A stretch of 64,000 bases of DNA from Onthophagus taurus. Lineage: Eukaryota; Arthropoda; Insecta; Coleoptera; Scarabaeidae. A program made the translations under genes and the position numbers. Within the stretch, counting starts at the first letter, position 1. Each line of letters begins with the position of its first letter. The notes under the pieces were generated by a model, which saw only the letters and a program-made list of their open reading frames with translations, was not told the DNA's origin and did not search any database. The DNA lies in contig NC_091970.1 of the NCBI RefSeq assembly GCF_036711975.1, forward strand, positions 12,903,501 to 12,967,500. The letters are read 5' to 3'. Shown one piece after another: positions 39,917 to 55,000 of the stretch.

Positions 39917-40520
39917 TTAAAAAATATCTCGCAGGTGGATCATGACTCATCTACTACTAACAAGTTAGTTGACCTCCTCCTCAAACCTGTCCTCCCAAAA
40001 AATTTGCCGATTCAAGAACCTCCTCGCATATTCTTAAATACCCGTACACCTTTACATAATAAAATAAAAAATATCTCGCAGGTAAGTTATGACTCACTTA
40101 TTTGTATACCTACATATCTCAAAACCGTATACCTTTGTGTATAATAATAAATTAAGAGATATATCGAAAACATTAACAGTTCATTGAGAAGCGTCGAAGG
40201 ATAAACATAGTAATTGTTTTCATCTAGGTAAACAGGTTACATATAAAGATAAATTTTTAATAACATAACCTAAATAAAGATACATTTTTAATAAAGATAA
40301 ATTTTTAATAATTTCGTCAAAATAACATGACCTTCTCAAGTTAATTGACCTCCTCCTCTCTTCATCGAATCTCCTCCGACCCTCAAAAGAATCGCCGATT
40401 CAAGAACCTCCTCTCCTCATCGAACCTCCTCTGACCCCCAAAAAATTTGCCGATTCAAGAACCTCCTCCTAGAACGCAGGTTCGAGGAGGAGGTTCTTGA
40501 ATCGGCGAATCTATACTACT
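39917..40520. repeat. Polinton B right terminal inverted repeat
   Basis: 604 bp, the inverse of 23004-23570 with a few indels (the right copy has ~35 bp more). The terminal ~200 bp are practically identical to the end of Polinton A. It carries the same tip hairpin and CTATACTACT terminus. The 115-codon open frame across this repeat is chance. Confidence 0.9.
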
Positions 40521-42048
40521 GACATCTTGGAGCATGTTGGAGATAAAAATCCAAATGTGCCCAAAACGTGATATTATGACGTTATACGCCGTTCTGAGCC
40601 ATGTTTGAACTTTCTATCACTTTTGGTTCCGATAATTCTGTTGACCATATTTGTGATATTCAGGCGCCAAATGACATCTTGGAGCCTGTTGGAGATAAAA
40701 AACAAAATGTGCCCAAAACGTGATATTATGACGTTATACGCCGTTCTGAGCCATGTTTGAACTTTCTATCACTTTTGGTTCCGATAATTCTGTTGGCCAT
40801 ATTTGTGATATTCAGGCGCCAAATGACATCTTGAAGCGTGTTGGAGATAAAAAACAAAATGTGCCCAAAACGTGATATTATGACGTTATACGCCGTTCTG
40901 AGCCATGTTTGAACTTTCTATCACTTTTGGTTCCGATAATTCTGTTGACCATATTTGTGATATTCAGGCGCCAAATGACACCTTGGAGCGTGTTGGAGAT
41001 AAAAAACAAAATGTGCCCAAAACGTGATATTATGACGTTATACGCCGTTCTGAGCCATGTTTGAACTTTCTATCACTTTTGGTTCCGATAATTCTGTTGA
41101 CCATATTTGTGATATTCAGGCGCCAAATGACATCTTGAAGCGTGTTGGAGATAAAAAACAAAATGTGCCCAAAACGTGATATTATGACGTTATACGCCGT
41201 TCTGAGCCATGTTTGAACTTTCTATCACTTTTGGTTCCGATAATTCTGTTGACCATATTTGTGATATTCAGGCGCCAAATGACATCTTGGAGCGTGTTGG
41301 AGATAAAAAACAAAATGTGCCCAAAACGTGATATTATGACGTTATACGCCGTTCTGAGCCATGTTTGAACTTTCTATCACTTTTGGTTCCGATAATTCTG
41401 TTGACCATATTTGTGATATTCAGGCGCCAAATGACATCTTGGAGCGTGTTGGAGATAAAAAACAAAATGTGCCCAAAACGTGATATTATGACGTTATACG
41501 CCGTTCTGAGCCATGTTTGAACTTTCTATCACTTTTGGTTCCGGTAATTCTGTTGACCATATTTGTGATATTCAGGGGCCAAATGACATATTGGAGCATG
41601 TTTTAGATAAAAAACAAAATGCGCCCAAAACGTGATATTATGACGTTATACGCCGTTCTGAGCCATGTTTGAATTTTCTATCACTTTTGGTTCCGATAAT
41701 TCTGTTGACCATATTTGTGATATTCAGGCGCCAAATGACATCTTGGAGCATGTTGGAGATAAAAAACAAAATGTGCCCAAAACGTGATATTATGACGTTA
41801 TACGCCGTTCTGAGCCATGTTTGAATTTTCTATCACTTTTGGTTCCGATAATTCTGGTGACCATATTTGTGATATTCAGGGGAAAAATGACATCTTGGAG
41901 CATGTTGGTGATAAAAAACAAAATGTGCCCAAAACGTGATATTATGTCGTTATACGCCGTTCTGAGACATGTTTGAACTTTCTATCACTTTTGGTTCCGA
42001 TAATTCTGTTGGCCATATTTGCGATATTCAGGGGCCAAATGACATCTT

Positions 42049-43866
42049 GGAGCATGTTGGAGATAAAAAACAAAATGTGCCCAAAACGTGATATTATGTT
42101 GTTATACGCCGTTCTGAGACATGTTTGAACTTTCTATCACTTTTGGTTCCGATAATTCTGTTGGCCATATGTGTGATATTCAGGGGCCAAATGACATCTT
42201 GGAGCATGTTGGAGATAAAAATCCAAATGTGCCCAAAACGTGATATTATGACGTTATACGCCGTTCTGAGCAATGTTTGAACTTTCTATCACTTTTGGTT
42301 CCGATAATTCTGGTGACCATATTTGTGATATTCAGGTGCCAAATGACATCTTGGAGCATGTTGGAGATAAAAAACAAAATGTGCCCAAAACGTGATATTA
42401 CGACGTTATACGCCGTTCTGAGATATGTTGGAACTTTCTATCACTTTTGGTTCCGATAATTCTGTTGGCCATATTTGCGATATTCAGGGGCCAAATGTCA
42501 CATTGGAGCATGTTGGAGATAAAAAACAAAATGTGCCCAAAACGTGATATTATGACGTTATACGCCGTTCTGAGCCATGTTTGAACTTTCTATCACTTTT
42601 GGTTCCGGTAATTCTGTTGACCATATTTGTGATATTCAGGCGCCAAATGACATCTTGGAGCCTGTTGGAGATAAAAATCCAAATGTGCCCAAAACGTGAT
42701 ATTATGACGTTATACGCCGTTCTGAGCCATGTTCGAACTTTCTATCACTTTTAGTTCCGATAATTCTGTTGACCATATTTGTGATATTCAGGCGCCAAAT
42801 GACATCTTGGAGCGTGTTGGAGATAAAAAACAAAATGTGCCCAAAACATGATATTATGACGTTATACGCCGTTCTGAGCCATGTTTGAAATTTCTATCAC
42901 TTTTGGTTCCGATAATGTTGACCATATTTGTGATATTCAGGCGCCAAATGACATCTTGGAGCATGTTGGAGATAAAAAACAAAATGTGCCCAAAACGTGA
43001 TATTATGTTGTTATACGCCGTTCTGAGACATGTTTGAACTTTCTATCACTTTTGGTTCCGATAATTCTGTTGGCCATATGTGTGATATTCAGGGGCCAAA
43101 TGACATCTTGGAGCATGTTGGAGATAAAAATCCAAATGTGCCCAAAACGTGATATTATGACGTTATACGCCGTTCTGAGCAATGTTTGAACTTTCTATCA
43201 CTTTTGGTTCCGATAATTCTGGTGACCATATTTGTGATATTCAGGTGCCAAATGACATCTTGGAGCATGTTGGAGATAAAAAACAAAATGTGCCCAAAAC
43301 GTGATATTACGACGTTATACGCCGTTCTGAGATATGTTGGAACTTTCTATCACTTTTGGTTCCGATAATTCTGTTGGCCATATTTGCGATATTCAGGGGC
43401 CAAATGTCACATTGGAGCATGTTGGAGATAAAAAACAAAATGTGCCCAAAACGTGATATTATGACGTTATACGCCGTTCTGAGCCATGTTTGAACTTTCT
43501 ATCACTTTTGGTTCCGGTAATTCTGTTGACCATATTTGTGATATTCAGGCGCCAAATGACATCTTGGAGCCTGTTGGAGATAAAAATCCAAATGTGCCCA
43601 AAACGTGATATTATGACGTTATACGCCGTTCTGAGCCATGTTTGAACTTTCTATCACTTTTAGTTCCGATAATTCTGTTGACCATATTTGTGATATTCAG
43701 GCGCCAAATGACATCTTGGAGCGTGTTGGAGATAAAAAACAAAATGTGCCCAAAACATGATATTATGACGTTATACGCCGTTCTGAGCCATGTTTGAAAT
43801 TTCTATCACTTTTGGTTCCGATAATGTTGACCATATTTGTGATATTCAGGCGCCAAATGACATCTT
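42049..43866. repeat. two tandem copies of a 909-bp higher-order unit (6 monomers)
   Basis: Variant combinations repeat exactly 909 bp apart. One example is the ATTATGTTGTTATACG monomer followed by the GAGCAATG and GAGATATGTTGG monomers and the 149-bp monomer. 909 = 5 x 152 + 149, so the hexamer contains one short monomer. Confidence 0.85.
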
Positions 43867-46800
43867 GGAGCATGTTGGAGATAAAAAACAAAATGTGCCC
43901 AAAACGTGATATTATGACGTTATACGCCGTTCTGAGCAATGTTTGAACTTTCTATCACTTTTGGTTCCGATAATTCTGTTGGCCATATTTGTGATATCCA
44001 GGCGCCAAATGACATCTTGGAGCATGTTGGAGATAAAAATCCAAATGTGCCCAAAACGTGATATTATGACGTTATACGCCGTTCTGAGCCATGTTTGAAC
44101 TTTCTATCACTTTTGGTTCCGATAATTCTGTTGGCCATATTTGTGATATTCAGGGGCCAAATGACATCTTGGAGCATGTTGGAGATAAAAATCCAAATGT
44201 GCCCAAAACGTGATATTATGACGTTATACGCCGTTCTGAGCCATGTTTGAACTTTCTATCACTTTTGGTTCCGATAATTCTGTTGACCATATTTGTGATA
44301 TTCAGGCGCCAAATGACATCTTGGAGCGTGTTGGAGATAAAAAACAAAATGTGCCCAAAACGTGATATTATGACGTTATACGCCGTTCTGAGCCATGTTT
44401 GAACTTTCTATCACTTTTGGTTCCGATAATTCTGTTGACCATATTTGTGATATTCAGGCGCCAAATGACATCTTGGAGCGTGTTGGAGATAAAAAACAAA
44501 ATGTGCCCAAAACGTGATATTATGACGTTATACGCCGTTCTGAGCCATGTTTGAACTTTCTATCACTTTTGGTTCCGATAATTCTGTTGACCATATTTGT
44601 GATATTCAGGCGCCAAATGACATCTTGAAGCGTGTTGGAGATAAAAAACAAAATGTGCCCAAAACGTGATATTATGACGTTATACGCCGTTCTGAGCCAT
44701 GTTTGAACTTTCTATCACTTTTGGTTCCGATAATTCTGTTGACCATATTTGTGATATTCAGGCGCCAAATGACATCTTGGAGCGTGTTGGAGATAAAAAA
44801 CAAAATGTGCCCAAAACGTGATATTATGACGTTATACGCCGTTCTGAGCCATGTTTGAACTTTCTATCACTTTTGGTTAAGATAATTCTGTTGGCCATAT
44901 TTGTGATATCCAGGCGCCAAATGACATCTTGGAGCATGTTGGAGATAAAAATCCAAATGTGCCCAAAACGTGATATTATGACGTTATACGCCGTTCTGAG
45001 CCATGTTTGAACTTTCTATCACTTTTGGTTCCGATAATTCTGTTGACCATATTTGTGATATTCAGGCGCCAAATGACATCTTGGAGCGTGTTCTAGATAA
45101 AAAACAAAATGTGCCCAAAACGTGATATTATGACGTTATACGCCGTTCTGAGCCATGTTTGAACTTTCTATCACTTTTGGTTCCGATAATTCTGTTGGCC
45201 ATATTTGTGATATTCAGGGGCCAAATGACATCTTGGAGCATGTTGGAGATAAAAATCCAAATGTGCCCAAAACGTGATATTATGACGTTATACGCCGTTC
45301 TGAGCCATGTTTGAACTTTCTATCACTTTTGGTTCCGATAATTCTGTTGGCCATATTTGTGATATCCAGGCGCCAAATGACATCTTGGAGCATGTTGGAG
45401 ATAAAAATCCAAATGTGCCCAAAACGTGATATTATGACGTTATACGCCGTTCTGAGCCATGTTTGAACTTTCTATCACTTTTGGTTCCGATAATTCTGTT
45501 GACCATATTTGTGATATTCAGGCGCCAAATGACATCTTGGAGCGTGTTGGAGATAAAAAACAAAATGTGCCCAAAACGTGATATTATGACGTTATACGCC
45601 GTTCTGAGCTATGTTTGAACTTTCTATCACTTTTGGTTCCGATAATTCTGTTGACCATATTTGTGATATTCAGGCGCCAAATGACATCTTGAAGCGTGTT
45701 GGAGATAAAAAACAAAATGTGCCCAAAACGTGATATTATGACGTTATACGCCGTTCTGAGCCATGTTTGAACTTTCTATCACTTTTGGTTCCGATAATTC
45801 TGTTGACCATATTTGTGATATTCAGGCGACAAATGACATCTTGGAGCGTGTTGGAGATAAAAAACAAAATGTGCCCAAAACGTGATATTATGACGTTATA
45901 CGCCGTTCTGAGCCATGTTTGAACTTTCTATCACTTTTGGTTCCGATAATTCTGTTGGCCATATTTGTGATATCCAGGCGCCAAATGACATCTTGGAGCA
46001 TGTTGGAGATAAAAATCCAAATGTGCCCAAAACGTGATATTATGACGTTATACGCCGTTCTGAGCCATGTTTGAACTTTCTATCACTTTTGGTTCCGATA
46101 ATTTTGGTGACCACATTTGTGATTTTCAGGGGCCAAATAACATCTTGGAGCATGTTGGAGATAAAAATCCAAATGTGCCCAAAACCTGATATAATGACGT
46201 TATACGCCGTTCTGAGCCATGTTTGAACTTTCTATCACTTTTGGTTCCGATAATTTTGGTGACCATATTTGTGATTTTCTGGGGCCAAATGACATCTTGG
46301 AGCATGTTGGAGATAAAAATCCAAATGTGCCCAAAACGTGATATTATGACGTTATACGCCGTTCTGAGCCATGTTTGAACTTTCTATCACTTTTAGTTCC
46401 GATAATTCTGTTGACCATATTTGTGATATTCAGGCGCCAAATGACATCTTGGAGCGTGTTGGAGATAAAAAACAAAATGTGCCCAAAACATGATATTATG
46501 ACGTTATACGCCGTTCTGAGCCATGTTTGAAATTTCTATCACTTTTGGTTCCGATAATGTTGACCATATTTGTGATATTCAGGCGCCAAATGACATCTTG
46601 GAGCATGTTGGAGATAAAAAACAAAATGTGCCCAAAACGTGATATTATGACGTTATACGCCGTTCTGAGCAATGTTTGAACTTTCTATCACTTTTGGTTC
46701 CGATAATTCTGTTGGCCATATTTGTGATATCCAGGCGCCAAATGACATCTTGGAGCATGTTGGAGATAAAAATCCAAATGTGCCCAAAACGTGATATTAT

Positions 46801-49800
46801 GACGTTATACGCCGTTCTGAGCCATGTTTGAACTTTCTATCACTTTTGGTTCCGATAATTCTGTTGGCCATATTTGTGATATTCAGGGGCCAAATGACAT
46901 CTTGGAGCATGTTGGAGATAAAAATCCAAATGTGCCCAAAACGTGATATTATGACGTTATACGCCGTTCTGAGCCATGTTTGAACTTTCTATCACTTTTG
47001 GTTCCGATAATTCTGTTGACCATATTTGTGATATTCAGGCGCCAAATGACATCTTGGAGCGTGTTGGAGATAAAAAACAAAATGTGCCCAAAACGTGATA
47101 TTATGACGTTATACGCCGTTCTGAGCCATGTTTGAACTTTCTATAACTTTTGGTTCCGATAATTCTGTTGACCATATTTGTGATATTCAGGCGCCAAATG
47201 ACATCTTGGAGCGTGTTGGAGATAAAAAACAAAATGTGCCCAAAACGTGATATTATGGCGTTATACGCCGTTCTGAGCCATGTTTGAACTTTCTATCACT
47301 TTTGGTTCCGATAATTCTGTTGGCCATATTTGTGATATTCAGGGGCCAAATGACATCTTGGAGCATGTTGGAGATAAAAATCCAAATGTGCCCAAAACGT
47401 GATATTATGACGTTATACGCCGTTCTGAGCCATGTTTGAACTTTCTATCACTTTTGGTTCCGATAATTCTGTTGACCATATTTGTGATATTCAGGCGACA
47501 AATGACAGCTTGGAGCGTGTTGGAGATAAAAAACAAAATGTGCCCAAAACGTGATATTATGACGTTATACGCCGTTCTGAGCCATGTTTGAACTTTCTAT
47601 AACTTTTGGTTCCGATAATTCTGTTGACCATATTTGTGATATTCAGGCGCCAAATGACATCTTGGAGCGTGTTGGAGATAAAAAACAAAATGTGCCCAAA
47701 ACGTGATATTATGGCGTTATACGCCGTTCTGAGCCATGTTTGAACTTTCTATCACTTTTGGTTCCGATAATTCTGTTGGCCATATTTGTGATATTCAGGG
47801 GCCAAATGACATCTTGGAGCATGTTGGAGATAAAAAACAAAATGTGCCCAAAACATGATATTATGACGTTATACGCCGTTCTGAGCCATGTTTGAACTTT
47901 CTATCACTTTTGGTTCCGATAATTCTGTTGGCCATATCTGTGATATTCAGGGGCCAAATGACATCTTGGAGCATGTTGGAGATAAAAAACAAAATGTGCC
48001 CAAAGCGTGATATTATGACGTTATACGCCGTTCTGAGCCATGTTTGAACTTTCTATCACTTTTGGTTCCGATAATGTTGACCATATTTGTGATATTCAGG
48101 GGCCAAATGACATCTTGGAGCATGTTGGAGATAAAAAACAAAATGTGCCCAAAACGTGATATTATGACGTTATACGCCGTTCTGAGCCATGTTTGAACTT
48201 TCTATCACTTTTGGTTCCGATAATTCTGTTGGCCATATTTGTGATATTCAGGGGCCAAATGACATCTTGGAACGTGTTGGAGATAAAAAACAAAATGTGC
48301 CCAAAACGTGATATTATGACGTTATACGCCGTTCTGAGCCATGTTTGAACTTTCTATCACTTTTGGTTCCGATAATTCTGTTGGCCATATTTGTGATATT
48401 CAGGGGCCAAATGACATCTTGGAGCATGTTGGAGATAAAAATCCAAATGTGCCCAAAACGTGATATTATGACGTTATACGCCGTTCTGAGCCATGTTTGA
48501 ACTTTCTATCACTTTTGGTTCCGATAATTCTGTTGACCATATTTGTGATATTCAGGCGCCAAATGACATCTTGGAGCATGTTGGAGATAAAAAACAAAAT
48601 GTGCCCAAAACGTGATATTATGACGTTATACGCCGTTCTGAGCCATGTTTGAACTTTCTATCACTTTTGGTTCCGATAATTCTGTTGGCCATATTTGTGA
48701 TATTCAAGCGCCAAATGATATCTTGAAGCGTGTTGGAGATAAAAAACAAAATGTGCCCAAAACGTGATATTATGACGTTATAGGCCGTTCTGAGCCATGT
48801 TTGAACTTTCTATCACTTTTGGTTCCGATAATTCTGTTGACCATATTTGTGATATTCAGGCGCCAAATGACATCTTGGAACGTGTAAGAGATAAAAAACA
48901 AAATGTGCCCAAAACGTGATATTATGACGTTATACGCCGTTCTGAGCCATGTTTGAACTTTCTATCACTTTTGGTTCCGATAATTCTGTTGACCATATTT
49001 GTGATATTCAGGCGCCCAATGACATCTTGGAACGTGTTGGAGATAAAAAACAAAATGTGCCCAAAACGTGATATTATGACGTTATATGCCGTTCTGAGCC
49101 ATGTTTGAACTTTCTATCACTTTTGGTTCCGATAATTCTGTTGACCATATTTGTGATATTCAGGCGCCAAATGACATCTTTAAGCGTGTTGGAGATAAAA
49201 AACAAAATGTGCCCAAAACGTGATATTATGACGTTATACGCCGTTCTGAGCCATGTTTGAACTTTCTATAACTTTTGGTTCCGATAATTCTGTTGACCAT
49301 ATTTGTGATATTCAGGCGCCAAATGACATCTTGGAGCGTGTTGGAGATAAAAAACAAAATGTGCCCAAAACGTGATATTATGACGTTATACGCCGTTCTG
49401 AGCCATGTTTGAACTTTCTATCACTTTTGGTTCCGATAATCTGTTGGCCATATTTGTGATATTCAGGGGCCAAATGACATCTTGGAGCATGTTGGAGATA
49501 AAAATCCAAATGTGCCCAAAACGTGATATTATGACGTTATACGCCGTTCTGAGCCATGTTTGAACTTTCTATCACTTTTGGTTCCGATAATTCTGTTGAC
49601 CATATTTGTGATATTCAGGGGCCAAATGACATCTTGGAGCATGTTGGAGATAAAAAACAAAATGTGCCCAAAACGTGATATTATGACGTTATACGCCGTT
49701 CTGAGCCATGTTTGAACTTTCTATCACTTTTGGTTCCGATAATTCTGTTGGCCATATTTGTGATATTCAGGGGCCAAATGACATCTTGGAGCATGTTGGA

Positions 49801-50199
49801 GATAAAAATCCAAATGTGCCCAAAACGTGATATTATGACGTTATACGCCGTTCTGAGCCATGTTTGAATTTTCTATCACTTTTGGTTCCGATAATTTTGG
49901 TGACCATATATGTGATATTCAGGGGCCAAATGACATATTGGAGCATGTTTTAGATAAAAAACAAAATGTGCCCAAAACATGATATTATGACGTTATACGC
50001 CGTTCTGAGCCATGTTTGAACTTTCTATCACTTTTGGTTCCGATAATTCTGTTGACCATATTTGTGATATTCAGGCGCCAAATGACATCTTGGAGCGTGT
50101 TGGAGATAAAAAACAAAATGTGCCCAAAACGTGATATTATGACGTTATACGCCGTTCTGAGCCATGTTTGAACTTTCTATCACTTTTGGTTCCGATAAT

Positions 50200-52010
50200 T
50201 CTGTTGACCATATTTGTGATATTCAGGCGCCAAATGACATCTTGAAGCGTGTTGGAGATAAAAAACAAAATGTGCCCAAAACGTGATATTATGGCGTTAT
50301 ACGCCGTTCTGAGCCATGTTTGAACTTTCTATCACTTTTGGTTCCGATAATTCTGTTGGCCATATTTGTGATATTCAGGGGCCAAATGACATCTTGGAGC
50401 ATGTTGGAGATAAAAATCCAAATGTGCCCAAAACGTGATATTATGACGTTATACGCCGTTCTGAGCCATGTTTGAACTTTCTATCACTTTTGGTTCCGAT
50501 AATTCTGTTGACCATATTTGTGATATTCAGGGGCCAAATGACATCTTGGAGCATGTTGGAGATAAAAAACAAAATGTGCCCAAAACATGATATTATGACG
50601 TTATACGCCGTTCTGAGCCATGTTTGAACTTTCTATCACTTTTGGTTCCGATAATTCTGTTGGCCATATTTGTGATATTCAGGGGCCAAATGACATCTTG
50701 GAGCATGTTGGAGATAAAAAACAAAATGTGCCCAAAGCGTGATATTATGACGTTATACGCCGTTCTGAGCCATGTTTGAACTTTCTATCACTTTTGGTTC
50801 CGATAATGTTGACCATATTTGTGATATTCAGGCGCCAAATGACATCTTGGAGCATGTTGGAGATAAAAAACAAAATGTGCCCAAAACGTGATATTATGAC
50901 GTTATACGCCGTTCTGAGCCATGTTTGAACTTTCTATCACTTTTGGTTCCGATAATTCTGTTGGCCATATTTGTGATATTCAGGGGCCAAATGACATCTT
51001 GGAACGTGTTGGAGATAAAAAACAAAATGTGCCCAAAACGTGATATTATGACGTTATACGCCGTTCTGAGCCATGTTTGAACTTTCTATCACTTTTGGTT
51101 CCGATAATTCTGTTGACCATATTTGTGATATTCAGGCGCCAAATGACATCTTGAAGCGTGTTGGAGATAAAAAACAAAATGTGCCCAAAACGTGATATTA
51201 TGGCGTTATACGCCGTTCTGAGCCATGTTTGAACTTTCTATCACTTTTGGTTCCGATAATTCTGTTGGCCATGTTTGTGATATTCAGGGGCCAAATGACA
51301 TCTTGGAGCATGTTGGAGATAAAAATCCAAATGTGCCCAAAACGTGATATTATGACGTTATACGCCGTTCTGAGCCATGTTTGAACTTTCTATCACTTTT
51401 GGTTCCGATAATTCTGTTGACCATATTTGTGATATTCAGGGGCCAAATGACATCTTGGAGCATGTTGGAGATAAAAAACAAAATGTGCCCAAAACATGAT
51501 ATTATGACGTTATACGCCGTTCTGAGCCATGTTTGAACTTTTTATCACTTTTGGTTCCGATAATTCTGTTGGCCATATTTGTGATATTCAGGGGCCAAAT
51601 GACATCTTGGAGCATGTTGGAGATAAAAAACAAAATGTGCCCAAAGCGTGATATTATGACGTTATACGCCGTTCTGAGCCATGTTTGAACTTTCTATCAC
51701 TTTTGGTTCCGATAATGTTGACCATATTTGTGATATTCAGGCGCCAAATGACATCTTGGAGCATGTTGGAGATAAAAAACAAAATGTGCCCAAAACGTGA
51801 TATTATGACGTTATACGCCGTTCTGAGCCATGTTTGAACTTTCTATCACTTTTGGTTCCGATAATTCTGTTGGCCATATTTGTGATATTCAGGGGCCAAA
51901 TGACATCTTGGAACGTGTTGGAGATAAAAAACAAAATGTGCCCAAAACGTGATATTATGACGTTATACGCCGTTCTGAGCCATGTTTGAACTTTCTATCA
52001 CTTTTGGTTC
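50200..52010. repeat. second 909-bp tandem higher-order duplication
   Basis: Diagnostic variants ATTATGGCGTTATACG (50291 and 51199) and CCCAAAGCGTGATATT (50732 and 51641) recur about 909 bp apart with the same neighbours. A wider copy is also visible: ATTCAAGCGCCAAATGATAT occurs near 48,702 and again 3,641 bp later near 52,343. Confidence 0.8.
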
Positions 52011-55000
52011 CGATAATTCTGTTGGCCATATTTGTGATATTCAGGGGCCAAATGACATCTTGGAGCATGTTGGAGATAAAAATCCAAATGTGCCCAAAAC
52101 GTGATATTATGACGTTATACGCCGTTCTGAGCCATGTTTGAACTTTCTATCACTTTTGGTTCCGATAATTCTGTTGACCATATTTGTGATATTCAGGCGC
52201 CAAATGACATCTTGGAGCATGTTGGAGATAAAAAACAAAATGTGCCCAAAACGTGATATTATGACGTTATACGCCGTTCTGAGCCATGTTTGAACTTTCT
52301 ATCACTTTTGGTTCCGATAATTCTGTTGGCCATATTTGTGATATTCAAGCGCCAAATGATATCTTGAAGCGTGTTGGAGATAAAAAACAAAATGTGCCCA
52401 AAACGTGATATTATGACGTTATACGCCGTTCTGAGCCATGTTTGAACTTTCTATCACTTTTGGTTCCGATAATTCTGTTGACCATATTTGTGATATTCAG
52501 GCGCCAAATGACATCTTGGAACGTGTAAGAGATAAAAAACAAAATGTGCCCAAAACGTGATATTATGACGTTATACGCCGTTCTGAGCCATGTTTGAACT
52601 TTCTATCACTTTTGGTTCCGATAATTCTGTTGACCATATTTGTGATATTCAGGCGCCAAATGACATCTTGGAGCGTGTTGGAGATAAAAAACAAAATGTG
52701 CCCAAAACGTGATATTATGACGTTATACGCCGTTCTGAGCCATGTTTGAACTTTCTATCACTTTTGGTTCCGATAATCTGTTGGCCATATTTGTGATATT
52801 CAGGGGCCAAATGACATCTTGGAACATGTTGGAGATAAAAATCCAAATGTGCCCAAAACGTGATATTATGACGTTATACGCCGTTCTGAGCCATGTTTGA
52901 ACTTTCTATCACTTTTGGTTCCGATAATTCTGTTGACCATATTTGTGATATTCAGGCGCCAAATGACATCTTGGAACGTGTAAGAGATAAAAAACAAAAT
53001 GTGCCCAAAACGTGATATTATGACGTTATACGCCGTTCTGAGCCATGTTTGAACTTTCTATCACTTTTGGTTCCGATAATTCTGTTGACCATATTTGTGA
53101 TATTCAGGCGCCAAATGACATCTTGGAGCGTGTTGGAGATAAAAAACAAAATGTGCCCAAAACGTGATATTATGACGTTATACGCCGTTCTGAGCCATGT
53201 TTGAACTTTCTATCACTTTTGGTTCCGATAATCTGTTGGCCATATTTGTGATATTCAGGGGCCAAATGACATCTTGGAACATGTTGGAGATAAAAATCCA
53301 AATGTGCCCAAAACGTGATATTATGACGTTATACGCCGTTCTGAGCCATGTTTGAACTTTCTATCACTTTTGGTTCCGATAATTCTGTTGACCATATTTG
53401 TGATATTCAGGGGCCAAATGACATCTTGGAGCATGTTGGAGATAAAAAACAAAATGTGCCCAAAACGTGATATTATGACGTTATACGCCGTTCTGAGCCA
53501 TGTTTGAACTTTCTATCACTTTTGGTTCCGATAATTCTGTTGACCATATACGTGATATTCAGGGGCCAAATGACATCTTGGAGCATGTTGGAGATAAAAA
53601 ACAAAATGTGCCAAAACGTGATATTATGACGTTATACGTCGTTCTGAGCCATGTTTGAACTTTCTATCACTTTTGGTTCCGATAATTCTGGTGACCATAT
53701 TTGTGATATTCAGGGGCCAAATGACATCTTGGAGCATGTTGGAGATAAAAAACAAAATGTGCCCAAAACGTGATATTATGTTGTTATACGCCGTTCTGAG
53801 ACATGTTTGAACTTCCTATCACTTTTGGTTCCGATAATTCTGGTGACCATATGTGTGATATTCAGGGGCCAAATGACATCTTGGAGCATGTTGGAGATAA
53901 AAATCCAAATGTGCCCAAAACGTGATATTATGACGTTATACGCCGTTCTGAGCCATGTTTGAACTTTCTATCACTTTTGGTTCCGATAATTCTGGTGACC
54001 ATATTTGTGATATTCAGGTGCCAAATGACATCTTGGAGCATGTTGGAGATAAAAAACAAAATGTGCCCAAAACGTGATATTATGACGTTATACGCCGTTC
54101 TGAGATATGTTGGAACTTTCTATCACTTTTGGTTCCGATAATTCTGTTGGCCATATTTGCGATATTCAGGGGCCAAATGTCACATTGGAGCATGTTGGAG
54201 ATAAAAAACAAAATGTGCCCAAAACGTGATATTATGACGTTATACGCCGTTCTGAGCCATGTTTGAACTTTCTATCACTTTTGGTTCCGGTAATTCTGTT
54301 GACCATATTTGTGATATTCAGGCGCCAAATGACATCTTGGAGCATGTTGGAGATAAAAATCCAAATGTGCCCAAAACGTGATATTATGACGTTATACGCC
54401 GTTCTGAGCCATGCTTGAACTTTCTATCACTTTTCGTTCCGGTAATTCTGTTGACCATATTTGTGATATTCAGGCGCCAAATGACATCTTGGAGCATGTT
54501 GGAGATAAAAAACAAAATGTGCCCAAAACGTGATATTATGACGTTATACGCCGTTCTGAGCAATGTTTGAACTTTCTATCACTTTTGGTTCCGATAATTC
54601 TGGTGACCATATTTGTGATATTCAGGGGCCAAATGACATCTTGGAGCATGTTGGAGATAAAAAACAAAATGTGCCCAAAACGTGATATTATGACGTTATA
54701 CGCCGTTCTGAGCCATGTTTGAACTTTCTATCACTTTTGGTTCCGATAATTCTGTTGGCCATATTTGTGATATTCAGGGGCCAAATGACATCTTGGAGCA
54801 TGTTGGAGATAAAAATCCAAATGTGCCCAAAACGTGATATTATGACGTTATACGCCGTTCTGAGCCATGTTTGAACTTTCTATCACTTTTGGTTCCGATA
54901 ATTCTGTTGACCATATTTGTGATATTCAGCGGCCAAATGACATCTTGGAGCATGTTGGAGATAAGAAACAAAATGTGCCCAAAACGTGATATTATGACGT

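Larger units (their letters stand above)
23004..40520 (+). mobile_element. Polinton B: full-length Polinton/Maverick, 17,517 bp
   Basis: The element starts AGTAGTATAG and ends CTATACTACT, inverted copies with the AG...CT ends typical of Polintons. It is flanked by GACATC on both sides (22998-23003 and 40521-40526), the expected 6-bp target duplication, inside a satellite monomer. It carries the hallmark genes: protein-primed DNA polymerase B, retroviral-type integrase, packaging ATPase, adenain-like protease, and major and minor capsid proteins. POLB is the only rightward gene; the rest are leftward. POLB has a frameshift, so this copy may be unable to replicate itself, although the virion genes look intact. 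Confidence 0.97.

Noticed and set aside
39797..40144. 115-codon plus-strand frame at the right Polinton end
   Set aside because: It runs into the terminal inverted repeat, has no motif, and the corresponding left end does not keep it.
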